Shown: piece by piece, positions 22,290 through 34,445 of the stretch
How the letters are laid out: each line of letters starts with the position of its first letter
How positions within the stretch are numbered: the first letter of the stretch is position 1
NCBI GenBank assembly: GCA_026874595.1
Contig: CM049320.1
Location: forward strand, 48,064,714-48,128,713
DNA: 64,000 nt
Origin: Sipunculus nudus
Lineage: Eukaryota; Annelida; Sipuncula; Golfingiida; Sipunculidae
Direction: 5' to 3'
Position numbers and translations under genes: made by a program
The notes under the pieces: generated by a model
Databases searched by the model: none
Seen by the model: only the letters and a program-made list of their open reading frames with translations
Told to the model about the DNA's origin: nothing

Positions 22290-23650
22290 TATTTATTTAT
22301 TTCTATTTCAAGCATCTTTTAAAAGGATAGCCTATATTCAGCACATTTGCTGGTTTTCAACAGGGTCCTTTATAAAGTTAGAACATATAAAATGAATAAA
22401 ATATACATCATACAGATACAGATTAAACATGACATAGTGTTATATATATTAAATACATAGTTCAATATATAGCGCGAACGATTACAAGATGTTATGCAGT
22501 AATGGAACATAGTCGTTACATAGAAGACATTGAAAATAAAATAAATACATATCAATCTCATGAAATTGATGAAAGGTAGATTTATAGTAATATACAAGTT
22601 AGAATAATATAAAATTGTGCTATCGTCGCATCAATCATCTATATAAACGCTTAAAATGGTCGTGATCTGAGGCATACTTTAAGGATAAAGGCAGCTGATT
22701 CCATAGATGTGGACCTGCATAGCTATTTAAAACGTTCACGCCTGGGCTTCGGTAAAATCAAATAATGGCTGTCAGAGGATCGTGTTTCATATGGCATCCG
22801 TTGCAACCTGAGAACAGTTTCAAAATATTCAGGTACGTCTTCAGACAAACATTTATATACAATTGAACACAAAACATACCGATACCTTTCTTCCACAGTC
22901 ATCCAACCTAGTTGTTTAATTAATGACGCAGACGAAGTGTTATTGTCAAAATTTTTTTGTAACGACGCGTGCGTCTTTGTTCTGAAGCTTTTGGACTCTA
23001 TTTAAATAAGATTTAAAACAATTGCCCAAAACAGATATGCAGTAATCTATTTGACTTTGAAAAAGGGCAAAATATACGTAATTCAGGCTGGTAGTCGACA
23101 GTATCTTACTGAGGCGAAAGAGTACTCATAATTTAGATTGTAATTTTTCGCATAGAAGCTGAATATGCTCTGTCCAAGTCAGATTAGAGTCAATGATTAT
23201 ACCTAATAATTTCGTACTCTGGATAGGATGTAATGTTAGATTGTAATTTTTCGCATAGAAGCTGAATATGCTCTGTCCAAGTTAGATTAGAGTCAATGAT
23301 TATACCTAATAATTTCGTACTCTGGATAGGATGTAATGTGATATCATTTATAATGATCTCTGAATCGGGAGATCGGGTTTTCTGATTTTTGCCGAATAAA
23401 ATTACCGTGGATTTTAGAGGGTTTATGCAAAGTCGGTGATTATGTAACCACTCAAGAGCGATGTCAATAAGTTTCTGAAGGCGGTTAGTCGCCTCAGCGG
23501 GTGAATCTGAGAAAGTATATATTGAGATGTCATCCGCATATATCATACATTTCTCTTTTAAATATTTAGACAAGTCATTAATATACACAAGGAATAAAAC
23601 CGGACCTAGAATTGTGCCTTGAGGGGTCCCGTTATTCAAAACGCACTCTT
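22290..23650 (-). mobile_element. 5'-truncated LINE inserted in the 45-bp array
   Basis: On the minus strand the insert starts inside the reverse transcriptase (GTPQGTILGPVLFLVYINDL, then MIYADDISIY with an intact YADD at about 23543-23526, then LCINPLKSTVILF and STKLLGIIIDSNLTW). It ends in an AAATAAATA-type tail at 22290. The PQGxxLGP and INDL blocks suggest the Jockey/CR1 side of non-LTR elements. A 103-bp tandem duplication (23134-23236 and 23237-23339) shifts the frame. No clear target-site duplication is visible. Confidence 0.9.
23134..23339. repeat. 103-bp tandem duplication inside the LINE
   Basis: TAGATTGTAATTTTTCGCAT at 23134 recurs at 23237. The two 103-bp copies are nearly identical (one C/T difference seen). 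The length is not a multiple of three. Confidence 0.97.
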
Positions 23651-23654
23651 ATGA

Positions 23655-25275
23655 GTAATGAATGGAGGATGTTTCAGGACTGGCCATATGAGGGTCAGAT
23701 GTATGAATGGAGGATGTGTGAGGACTGGCTATATGAGGGTCAGATGTATGAATGGAGGATGTGTGAGGACTGGCTATATGAGGGTCAGATGTATGAATGG
23801 AGGATGTGTGAGGACTGGTTATATGAGGGTCAGATGTATGAATGGAGGATGTGCGAGGACTGGCTATATGAGGGTCAGATGTATGACTGGAGGATGTGCG
23901 AGGACTGGCTATATGAGGGTCAGATGTATGAATGGAGGATGTGTGAGGACTGGCTATATGAGGGTCAGATGTATGAATAGAGGATGTGTGAGGACTGGCT
24001 ATATGAGGGTCAGATGTATGAATGGAGGATGTGTGAGGACTGGATATATGAGGGTCAGATGTATGAATGGGGGATGTGTGAGGACTGGCTATATGAGGGT
24101 TAGATGTATGAATGGAGGATGTGTGAGGACTGGCTATATGAGGGTCAGATGTATGAATGGAATTTGTGTGAGGACTGGTTATATGAGGCTTGGATGTATT
24201 AATGGAAGATGTGTGGGGACTGGCTATATGAGGGTCAGATGTATGAATGGGAGATGTGTGAGGACTGGCTATATGAGGGTTAGATGTATGAATGGAGGAT
24301 GTGTGAGGACTGGCTATATGAGGGTCAGATGTATGAATGGAGTATGTGCGAGGACTGGTTATATGAGGGTCAGATGTATGAATGGAGGATGTGCGATGAC
24401 TGGCTATATGAGGGTTAGATGTATGAATGGAGGATGTGCGAGGACTGGCTATATGAGGGTTAGATGTATGAATGGAGGATGTGCGAGGACTGGCTATATG
24501 AGGGTTAGATGTATGAATGGAGGATGTGCGAGGACTGGTTATATGAGGGTCAGATGTATGAATGGAGGATGTGTGAGGACTAGCTATATGAGGGTCAGAT
24601 GTATGAATGGAGGATGTGTGAGGACTGGCTATATTAGGGTCAGATGTATGAATGGAGGATGTGTGAGGACTGGCTATATTAGGGTCAGATGTATGAATGG
24701 AGGATATGGAGGACTGGCTATATGAGGGTTAGATGCATGAATTAGGGATGTGTAAGGACTGGCTATATGAGGGTTAGATGCATGAATTAAGGATGTGTGA
24801 GGACTGGCTATACGAGGGTCAGATGCATGAATTAAGGATGTGTGAGGACTGGCTATATGAGGGTTAGATGTATGAATGGAGGATGTATCAGGCCTGGCCA
24901 TATGAGGGTTAGATGCATGAATTAGGGATGTGTAAGGACTGGCTATATGAGGGTTAGATGCATGAATTAAGGATGTGTGAGGACTGGCTATACGAGGGTC
25001 AGATGCATGAATTAAGGATGTGTGAGGACTGGCTATATGAGGGTTAGATGTATGAATGGAGGATGTATCAGGCCTGGCCATATGAGGGTTAGATGTATGA
25101 ATTAAGGATGTGTGAGGACTGGCTATATGAGGGTCAGATGTATGAATGGAGGATGTATCAGGCCTGGCCATATGAGGGTTAGATGTATGAATAGAGGATG
25201 TGTGAGGGTTGGCTTTATGAGGGTAGATGTATGAATGGAGGATGTGTCAGGAATGGCTATATGAGACTTAGATGT
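23655..25275. repeat. 45-bp minisatellite, right block
   Basis: The same family resumes after the LINE, dominated by ATGTATGAATGGAGG + ATGTGTGAGGACTGG + CTATATGAGGGTCAG. A four-unit, 180-bp higher-order block at about 24726 repeats at about 24906 (both contain GATGCATGAATTAGGG). Confidence 0.97.
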
Positions 25276-25279
25276 ACTG

Positions 25280-26460
25280 AGGATACTGACGTTGCGCAGT
25301 CTTGTTGCGTTCGTGCACACTTCAGACTGATAGGCAAAACCGTTGTTATGAATTTACACATAGATATATATGCATATATAGGCCTATATATAATATTATG
25401 TAATAAATACGCGTGTATGTGTTTTTCATATTTTTATAAAGAGATAAACAGCTTTTTTCTTAACAAGACCTTAACACTGGGTCTGTCTCCTAAGGCTACA
25501 TGATTTAATAAGATAAATATGTCTCTTACGCATTATTAAGATATCTCTATAAAATACTATAATGTTTGCCCTTGTGATATTTTATTTTAATTATAAAAAA
25601 GGGATACCCCTACTTTTTCAATTCTTACGGACGAATGAGTGCATTCAGCACACAACGATTTTGACATGCATGTAACACTTCTTCTTATAAATAAATTTTA
25701 TAAAAGCGATTTTACATGAATCAGAATAATTGGTGAATCGGTGATTCGGGCGATGATGTCATTTAGATAGAATATCAATGAATAAATAAGAAAATAAACT
25801 TTAGGGACCTCCTTATGTGCGGTATAAAGCTTTTATTGTTTCACTTGTCCTCAGGCAAGTGCTGCTTTTCTGCTCGATTGTTGAGCCTTTTAGATTACAT
25901 TAAAATGGACTGCTCCTGAAAACATGAACACCGAAACCTTTAATTTTTAGGTGACCGAATATGTTTTATAAACGTGTTGCCCTTCGGTCATGCCACTTGT
26001 CATGAAATTTCATATCCTTTTCATATATGCAATTTAAAAATAACTGCAAACAACCAAAAACTGATCTGAATTTAACTTTTAAAAATATATTTCATAATTA
26101 ACTGCACCCTCGCCCATACATATTGTAAGGGTTTGGCCGGCAGAAATAGTTAACAACTTAAATGGGAAAAAGGCAGACAAACTTTTCATCATGTTTGAAA
26201 AGAAGCAGTGTTTTCTTGATTAAAAAATAACCTTCACCATGGATTGTAAAACCAAACTCGACCGAATATATACAGATGATAAAAGCGCCTATGTAAAATT
26301 AATATAGCCGCTGATCACTAAAACTACGTAGACTATATATATCATATTCTGACTGTGAATTCAAAAGCGGGCCTATATAGGGTCTATAAATAATAAAATA
26401 TGAAATCTGTTTTGGCAGTCATAATACTTTCTAGTCTGATGGATAATTTCAAATCGAAAA
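25280..26460. other. AT-rich unassigned sequence
   Basis: No gene, array or element recognised. Confidence 0.4.
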
Positions 26461-26464
26461 AAAG

Positions 26465-26705
26465 GTCAAGACTGACTTGTAACACCGTCACCGCCCCTGA
26501 TCAGGGACTGACAATAAGACAAAGTCCAGATTGACTCGATGCACCATCCCTGCCCTGAGTAAGTCAAGACGGATTTGGAACATTATCACTGGCTCTGATC
26601 AGGGACTGTCAATCATACAAAGTCAAGATTGATTTGTTACACCATCACTGGCCCTGGTCAGGGACTGTCAATTCGACAAAGTCTCGTTTGATTGGTAACA
26701 CCATC
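26465..26705. repeat. About 59-bp degenerate tandem repeat
   Basis: Four diverged units containing GGCCCTGATCAGGGACTGTC and ACAAAGTCAAGATTGATTTG. The array begins about 80 bp past the donor of the minus-strand exon at 26785-26994. Confidence 0.85.
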
Positions 26706-26784
26706 ACCAGAAAAGTTCAAAGAAAGAGCTAGATCATATGGCTAGCAGCTTTATATTATCTTGCCGTTTGGGATTTAACCTTAC

Positions 26785-26994
26785 AGAGGACATTACATCC
26801 AGGGCTTCTCCTGGCTGACTGTGGTTGATAGTAGCGGTGACTTGTGAGCCAGGCGATGAAAGGAGCAGCTCTCTGTCCTCGTTATCTGTGACGGCCAGAC
26901 CCGCCGACAAGTGTACACGAGCTGAATCAACTATAGACCACATTCCGCAGGCGAACACTGTCACAGGCAATCTTACTGTCCATGTGTCACGAAC
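26785..26994 (-). CDS. Orphan coding exon, product unknown
   Basis: Seventy codons, phase 0 to 0, between acceptor GCTGTAATAG and consensus donor TCT|GTAAGG. The peptide (WTVRLPVTVFACGMWSIVDS, then ARVHLSAGLAVTDNEDRELL, then a Pro/Gly/Ser part ending EALDVMSS) has strong protein-like composition, with beta-strand-like alternation suggesting an extracellular or beta-sandwich segment. I do not recognise the family. No partner exons are seen nearby. It could belong to a separate minus-strand gene embedded in the repeats, or be a distant upstream exon of the CH-caspase gene. Confidence 0.55.
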
Positions 26995-28230
26995 CTATTA
27001 CAGCTAAGTAAAACAGCTGAAGCTGACGGCAGAAATATAATCGACAGCAAAATGTTTACCAAATGATCTGTAAAACAACTGACATATCTCACGATGACTT
27101 CATCGGTATTTCGTCGTTTTAGTGCCCTTTTTGATTTGTAGTTCTTTTCATATGTAAACTCAAACCAGAGTTTAACCGAACACTTCCCCAAAAAAATATT
27201 TCTTTCCATTGGTGGTTGTGAATAAGATGGGGTTGGTAGAGTCAACATGTCACATTTGTGACTGGGAGCTCGTTCGAAATCAGATTAAACATTTTATTGC
27301 TGTTCCATACAAGAGAAGATTAACATATTATGTATATTTTTTTTTACACATACGAACTGCGTGAAAATTATGATCGAATGTTTCAGATAATATTTTGTTT
27401 TTTCCTTCAAAGATACGCCCATTTGAAGCAAGGCGTGTCACTCGAATATAATACTAAGGCGCTGTCCATTTAAGAGTTTCATTGAGCTTTATTGGAATGC
27501 ATATATCATATATTACCATTTGTTTACTATTTCATTATTTTTTTCTCTGTTTTTATTTTTGTGAGGTTGTTTTTCAGGTTTAAAAACGCATATTTTGTAT
27601 TACTTCATGTGATATATTCATATATAGAACTATGGGCCTGAGGCCTTATATTTCTGAATAAAATATTCATTCATTTATATGTATACCAATGCATATATGA
27701 ACTGAGCACCTTATAACTAAGTTTTTAGTTGGAAGCGTTACATCAAATTAACATAAAAATATGTCTTATAAATTATACATGTTCTGGCCAAGAACAAAGT
27801 AAAACTATGTTACTGTTATCTCAAATATCCAACGCATGGTATCTCCATGATGACTTCTAAAGTTGCAGAAAATCTGTCCTTATATCAATAAAAGACATAA
27901 CAGTGTGGCCTGTTAAACAAATACCATGCACAGTAGAACGCTTGCATTACTTACTCCCGTGTATAATACAAAATACATCACCGAATATCTCAGATATCAC
28001 TGAGTACAATGCGTACCAATAAACATTACAGCTGAGTATATATATCAATACATGATAGCCAGGTAAATGGTTTGCTGTTCATGATCTCTTGATCTTAACA
28101 TGAAGAAAAAAGAACTTAACTTTCATATAAATGCATTACTCCTGAATAATCATCATACATATATATACTAACCATGCAGGCACGGGTCTGACTAACCACT
28201 TTAAGGATGAGCTACTGGGTTATTCCTCAT
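26995..28230. other. AT-rich, possible LINE 3' tail
   Basis: GGGCCTGAGGCCTTATATTT followed by CTGAATAAAATATTCATTCATT near 27630-27675 looks like the 3' end of a CR1-like element. The rest is unassigned. Confidence 0.35.
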
Positions 28231-28237
28231 TGAAATT

Positions 28238-28322
28238 GTAATCGATTACATTCCTGATAACACAAAAGTAATTGTACTTGTAATGGATAACTTTTAAATG
28301 TAATTCGATTGTAATCGATTAC
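28238..28322. repeat. Paired 12-bp palindromes GTAATCGATTAC
   Basis: The perfect palindrome GTAATCGATTAC occurs at 28238-28249 and 28311-28322 in an AT-rich block, just left of the 46-bp array. This motif is common in DNA-transposon-derived repeats; the element is not identified. Confidence 0.6.
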
Positions 28323-28359
28323 TTTAAAAGTATTTGGACATAACTCTGCAGAGTTCCAT

Positions 28360-29655
28360 GAACCTACCAAAGGTAATCATCCTACAAACGACCAAACCTA
28401 CAACCAGTAATCATCAAGGTCATCATCCTACAGACAACCAAACATACAACCAATAATCATATAGGTCATCATCCTACAGACAACCAAACCTACAACCAAT
28501 AATCATCTAGGTCATCATCCCACAAACAACCAAACCTACAACCAATAATCATCTAGGTCATCATCCTACAAACAACCAAACCTACAACCAATAATCATCT
28601 AGGTCATCATCCTACAGACAACCAAACCTACAACCAATAATCATCTAGGTCATCATCCTACAGACAACCAAACCTACAACCAATAATCATCAAGGTCATC
28701 ATCCCACAAACAACCAAACCTACAACCAATAATCATCTAGGTCATCATCCTACAGACAACCAAACCTACAACCAATAATCATCTAGGTCATCATCCTACA
28801 GACAACCAAACCTACAACCAATAATCATCTAGCTCATCATCCTACAGACAACCAAACCTACTCCCAATAATCATCAAGGTCATCATCCTACAGAGAACCA
28901 AACCTACAACCAATATTCATCAAGGTCATCATCCTACAGACGACCAAACCTACAACCAATAATCATCTAGCTCATCATCCTACAGACAACCAAACCTACT
29001 CCCAATAATCATCAAGGTCATCATCCTACAGAGAACCAAACCTACAACCAATAATCATCAAGGTCATCATCCTACAGACGACCAAACCTACAACCAATAA
29101 TCATCTAGGTCATCATCCCACAAACAACCAAACCTACAACCAATAATCATCTAGGTCATCATCCTACAGACAACCAAACCTACAACCAATAATCATCAAG
29201 GTCATCATTCTACAGACGACCAAACCTACAACCAATAATCATCTAGGTCATCATTCTACAGACAACCAAACCTACAACCAATAATCATCTAGGTCATCAT
29301 CCGACAGACGACCAAACCTACAACCAATAATCATCTAGGTCATCATCCTACAGACAACCAAACATACAACCAATAATCATCTAGGTTATCATCCTACAGA
29401 CAACCAAACCTACAACCAATAATCATCAAGGTCATCATCCCACAAACAACCAAACCTACAACCAATAATCATCTAGGTCATGATCCTACAGACAACCAAA
29501 CCTACAACCAATAATCATCAAGGTCATCATCCTACAGACGACCAAACCTACAACCAATAATCATCTAGGTCATCATTCTACAGACGACCAAACCTACAAC
29601 CAATAATCATCTAGGTCATCATTCTACAGACGACCAAACCTACAACCAACTAGAC
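28360..29655. repeat. 46-bp minisatellite, left block
   Basis: Unit CATCATCCTACAGACAACCA + AACCTACAACCAATAATCAT + CTAGGT, about 28 copies with few variants (CAAGGT; CAGACGACC; CCACAAACAACC). Confidence 0.97.
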
Positions 29656-29700
29656 ATTTCTTGGCACCGCAGGTGCCAGAGTATCCCCAGACATAGTAGG

Positions 29701-29714
29701 CCCCCCCCCCCCCT
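29701..29714. repeat. Poly-C tract
   Basis: C14 just inside the left edge of the 3.2-kb element. Confidence 0.95.
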
Positions 29715-29799
29715 TTAAGAACAGACCCCCATTTTTAGCAGCATATACTGACACTTGGCATATTTATTGTTTCTTCCATCTAACAATCCACAATCTTGT

Positions 29800-31965
29800 T
29801 GAAGATGTTGGTCCTGTGACCTTGACCTTTTAAAAGATGTGTCCTGTGACCTTGATCTTTGACCTCATGACCCCAAAATCAATTTGAGTCTTGCTTTTCC
29901 AATGGGACATATGCAAGTCAAGTTTGAAATCTATACATCAATAAAGCAGGAATGATCATCCAGAAACTAATTTTTTTTACAGGTGGCTCCTGTGACCTTC
30001 ACCTTTGACCTTGTGACCTTAAATTGATAGTTTTCTTCCTCTCTTGGCAGGAGAACTATATGTGCAAGATGGAAGATCTGAGATGAAATGTTTGGCTGAA
30101 AATGCATCCACATCTTTTTAAAGATGTGTCCTGTGATCTTGACCTCTGACCTCATGACCCCAAAATTAATTTTGGTCTTGCTTTTCCAATGGGACATATA
30201 CAAGTCAAGTTTGAAAACCATACATCAATAAAAGCAGGAATTATCATCCAGAAACTAATTTTTGGACTAATGGCTCCTGTGACCTTCACCTTTGACCTTG
30301 TGACCTCAAATTGATAGGGGTTTTTCACTCTTGGCAGGTGAACTATATGTGCAAGATGAAAAATCTGAGATGAATTGTTTGGCTGAAAATGCATCCACAA
30401 TCTTTATAAAGATGTGTCCTGTGACCTTGACCTTTGACCTCATGACCCCAAAATCAATTCGGGTCTTGCTTTTCCAATGGGTCAAATACAAGTCAAGTTT
30501 GAAATCCATATATCAATAAAAGAAGGAATTATCATCCAGAAACTAATTTTTGGACAGATTGTTCCTGTGACCTTCACCTTTGACCTTGTGACCTCAAAAT
30601 TGATAGGGTTCTTCCTCTCTTGGCAGGTGAGCTATATGTGCAAGATGAAAGATCTGAGATGAAATGTGTGGCTGAAAATGCATCCACATCTTTTTAAAGA
30701 TGTGTCCTGTGACCCTGACCTTTGACCTCATGACCCCAAAATCAATTCGGGTCTTGCTTTTCCATGGGACATATACAAGTTAAGTTTGAAATCCATACAT
30801 CAATAAAAGAAGGAATTATCATCCAGAAACTAATTTTTGGACAGATGGCTCCTGTGACCTTCACCTTTGACCTTGTGACCTCAAAATTGATAGGGGTCTT
30901 CCACTCTTAGTAGGTGAACTATATGTGCAAGATGAAAGATCTGAGATGAATTATTTGGCTGAAATTGCATCCACAGCCTTTTTAAAGAGGTTTCCTGTGA
31001 CCTTGACCTTTGACCTCATGACCCCAAAATCAATTCGGGTTTTGCTTTTCCAATGGGTCAAATACAAGTCAAGTATGAAATCCATACATCAATAAAAGAA
31101 GGAATTATCATCCATAAACTAATTTTTGGACATATAGCTCCTGTGGCCTTGACCTTTGACCTTGTGACCCCAAAATTTATATGGATTATCCACTATTGGT
31201 TAGTGAGCTATATATTCAAGATGGAAGACCTGGGATGAAAGTTTGGCTTAAAATGCATCCACATCTTTTTAAAGATGTGTCCTGTGACCTTGACCTTTGA
31301 CCTCATGACCCCAAAATCAATTTGGGTCTTGCTTTTCCAATGGGGCATATACAAGTCAAGTTTGAAATCCATACATCAATAAAAGCAGGAATTTTCATCC
31401 AGAAACTAATTTTTGGACAGATGGCTCCTGTCACCTTCACCTTTGACCTTGTGACCTTAAAACTGATAGGGGTCTTCCTCTATTGGCAGATGACTTATAT
31501 GTGCAAGATGAAAGGTCTTAGATGAAATGTTTGGATGAAAATGCATCCACAATCTTTTTAATGATGTGTCCTGAGACCTTGACCTTTGACCTCATGACCC
31601 CAAAATCAATTGGATTTTTGCTTTTTCAATGGGACATATATAAGTCAAATTTGAAATCAATACATCAATAAAAGCAGGAATTATCATCCAGAAACAAATT
31701 TTTGGACAGATAGCTCCTGTGGCCTTGACCTTTGACCTTGTGACCCCAAAATTTATATGGATCATCCACTATTGGCAAGTGAGCTATATATTCAAGATGG
31801 AAGACCTTGGATGAAAGTTTGGCTTAAAATGCATCCACAGTATCTTTTAAAATGCCAGTCCAGTGACCTTGACCTTTGACCTCATGACCCTAGAAGCTAT
31901 AGGGTTCTTACTTTAGTGGTGGGCCATACATAAGTCATGTTTGAAATCCATATGGCTATCAACAC
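29800..31965. repeat. 288-bp tandem repeat rich in nuclear-receptor half-sites
   Basis: Eight units. The phrase GTCCTGTGACCTTGACCTTT recurs at about 29841, 30128, 30416, 30704, 30992, 31279, 31568 and 31858 (spacing 287-290). Most units carry TGACCTTTGACCT (complement AGGTCAAAGGTCA, a DR1), TGACCTTGA (complement TCAAGGTCA, a monomer site) and, half a unit on, TGACCTTGTGACCT (complement a DR2). Confidence 0.92.
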
Positions 31966-32200
31966 TGGAGATATCATAAGAGGTGTGTGATTTTCACCAT
32001 ATATGGCAATATTCAAGGTCAAGGCCACTATCATAGGAAAGGTCATGACCCCAATTTAAATAAACATCATCCAATAACCCATACCTATGTATATGCATAA
32101 TATAAAAGAAATCTGTCCATTAGTTTTTGACTTATAATGCTCACAGTACTGTAAGAAGGCAATTTTGGGGGTATTAAACGGCATGAAAACAAGAAAAAGA

Positions 32201-32893
32201 ATAATAGGTGGCGCCACCATTTTCTGGAACATGACAACGCTATCCATGATCTTCCATCAACTTGATTTTGGGATAAATCCATGAAAGATTTCTTGAGATA
32301 TTAAAGAATTTGTGTGATTTTCCCCAAAATTGGACCTATTCAAGGTCAGGGACACTCTCCTAGTAAAGGTCATGACATCATTTTAAATAGGCGTCGGCCT
32401 CTTACCCATATCTATACATATACCAAGTTTGATAAAGTTCCGTGAAATATTTTTTGGGTTATCGCGTTATATGCGGCGGCGGCGGCGGGGGCGGCGGCGG
32501 CGGGACCGGTATGAAAACATAGTATCCCCCGACTTTGTCTGGGGATACAATAATAGGTGGTGCCACCAGTTTCTGGAATATGACATCCCTATCCATGATC
32601 TTCCATCAACTTGATTTTGGGATAAATCCATGCAAGATTTCTTGAGATATTAAAGAATTTGTGTGATTTTCCCGAAAATTGGACCTATTCAAGGTCAAGG
32701 ACACTCTCCTAGTAAAGGTCATGACCTCATTTTAAATAGGCGTCCTCCTCTTACCCATATCTATACATATACCAAGTTTGGTAAAGTTCCGTGAAATATT
32801 TTTTGGGTTATCGCGCCAACAAGATTTATATGTGGCGGCGGCGGCGGGACCGGTATGAAAACATAGTATCCCCCGACTTTGTCAGGGGACACA
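32201..32893. repeat. Two 349-bp tandem units with GGC runs
   Basis: ATAATAGGTGGCGCCACC at 32201 recurs as ATAATAGGTGGTGCCACC at 32550. Each unit ends in a GGC-repeat tract (about 32471-32502 and 32834-32848) followed by GGACCGGTATGAAAACATAG and GTATCCCCCGACTTTGTC. Confidence 0.9.
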
Positions 32894-33515
32894 ATAATCA
32901 TCTAGGTCATCATCCTACAGACAACCAAACCTACAACCAATAATCATCTAGGTCATCATCCCACAAACAACCAAACCTACAACCAATAATCATCTAGGTC
33001 ATCATCCCACAAACAACCAAACCTACAACCAATAATCATCTAGATCATCATCCTACAGACGACCAAACCTACTCCCAATAATCATCAAGGTCATCATCCT
33101 ACAGAGAACTAAACCTACAACCAATAATCATCAAGGTCATCATCCTACAGACGACCAAACCTACAACCAATAATCATCTAGGTCATCATTCTACAGACGA
33201 CCAAACCTACAACCAATAATCATCTAGGTCATCATCCTACAGACGACCAAACCTACAACTAATAATCATCTAGGTCATCATCCTACAGACAACCAAACCT
33301 ACAACCAATAATCATCAAGGTCATCATCCTACTGACGACCAAACCTACAACCAATAATCATCAAGGTCATCATCCTACAGACGACCAGACCTATAACCAA
33401 TAATCATCTAGGTCATCCTCCTACAGACGACCAAACCTACAACCAATAATCATCAAGGTCATCATCCTACAGACAACCAAACCTACAACCAATAATCATC
33501 AATGTATCTTGAATA
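32894..33515. repeat. 46-bp minisatellite, right block
   Basis: Continuation of the array at 28360-29655, about 13 copies with the same variants. Confidence 0.97.
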
Positions 33516-33898
33516 CGGAACTACAACAGGGATTCTGCAAGAAAATACATGGGCAGGATTTTATATTCCCCGAAATAGGACCAATATAAATAATTATATA
33601 GGCTAATATCGTCTACACCACAACCCGGTGCTAATTCCATTATACAACGGTATATGCAATATTACGCGGACCATTAAATAATACTACGATTATACATCTC
33701 TTACTGTAGTAGTATTTCCAACGATAGTTCATACAAAAAAGACAACAGTCTATCCATTAAAAAAAAAGCATGCGTCTCTAAACTGTCAGACCTTCCTTTA
33801 GAATCACTTGGCATGCAGCCATGTGCAAATACGAGTCAACATGTAACTGTGTTACACATGCATATAGCCGTTCTTCTTACTGAAATCATAAAACTGTA
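33516..33898. other. Unassigned sequence
   Basis: No gene or repeat recognised. Confidence 0.35.
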
Positions 33899-33905
33899 TT
33901 ATAGA

Positions 33906-34056
33906 CACAGGCATTCGTTTCCAGCACTAAAATGGCATAGAAACTGTAAACACATTGAGTATGGGCGATATATGTTCTTTTATAAGTTTTATATCGCCAA
34001 TACTCAATGTGTTTACGGTTTCTAAGCCATTTATGTGCTGAAAACGAGTGCCTGTG
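33906..34056. ncRNA. Long near-perfect hairpin (candidate dsRNA source or MITE)
   Basis: Arm 33906-33973 pairs with 33989-34056: 68 bp, no gaps, eight mismatches, 15-nt loop. Either strand transcribed would fold into a long double-stranded RNA. The stem is longer than a usual animal pre-miRNA, so an endo-siRNA hairpin, a young palindromic element or a simple inverted duplication are all possible. The type given here is provisional. Confidence 0.4.
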
Positions 34057-34065
34057 ATTATAGAA

Positions 34066-34445
34066 AACTAACGATCTCCAGCTGTGAGGTATACTTTAAC
34101 TCCTGCCACAACACCCCGTATAACTGAACTAAAAATCTGCAGAACACCAAGAACAAGCAGTTCTTGAATTGCCAATATAATAACCCCTGCCTCTGCGCTC
34201 AGAAGCCGGGCTGGAGGGAGGGATGTAATAAGAGAATTTAATCAATATGATCAGACAGTGAAGTCCATGTTTAACCTGTCTTGCTGTTCATGTGAAAAAG
34301 AAATTGTTGGCATATGAAACGAATGGGAGATGCTGAAATGGAATGAGTATCAAATGGCCAGCCCCTAATACCATTATTATTGATCTGCTTTGGAAACTGA
34401 AATACTAAACATTTAACTACTGAGGGAGTATACTTACCATACGAA
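34066..34445. other. Unassigned sequence
   Basis: No supported feature before the LINE begins at about 34450. Confidence 0.35.

Larger units (their letters stand above)
29656..32890. mobile_element. 3.2-kb element inserted in the 46-bp array
   Basis: The 46-bp array stops at CTACAACCAA and resumes after GGGGACA with CAATAATCATCT, so about 3.23 kb was inserted; a 3-bp CAA may be duplicated. The left edge has GTATCCCCAGACATAG and the right edge GTATCCCCCGACTTTGTCAG. An internal junction at 32522-32548 is a near-perfect palindrome of GTATCCCC...GGGGATAC. Inside are eight 288-bp units and two 349-bp units. No coding capacity, so non-autonomous; class not determined. Confidence 0.75.

Noticed and set aside
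23658-24725. 355-codon open frame of 15-residue Cys/Arg-rich repeats
   Set aside because: The unit length is 45 bp, so frames stay open on both strands by arithmetic. No promoter, splice site or family match, and adjacent units carry stops.
28360-33515. CRISPR-like array
   Set aside because: Direct repeats are contiguous with no unique spacers, and the sequence is eukaryotic.
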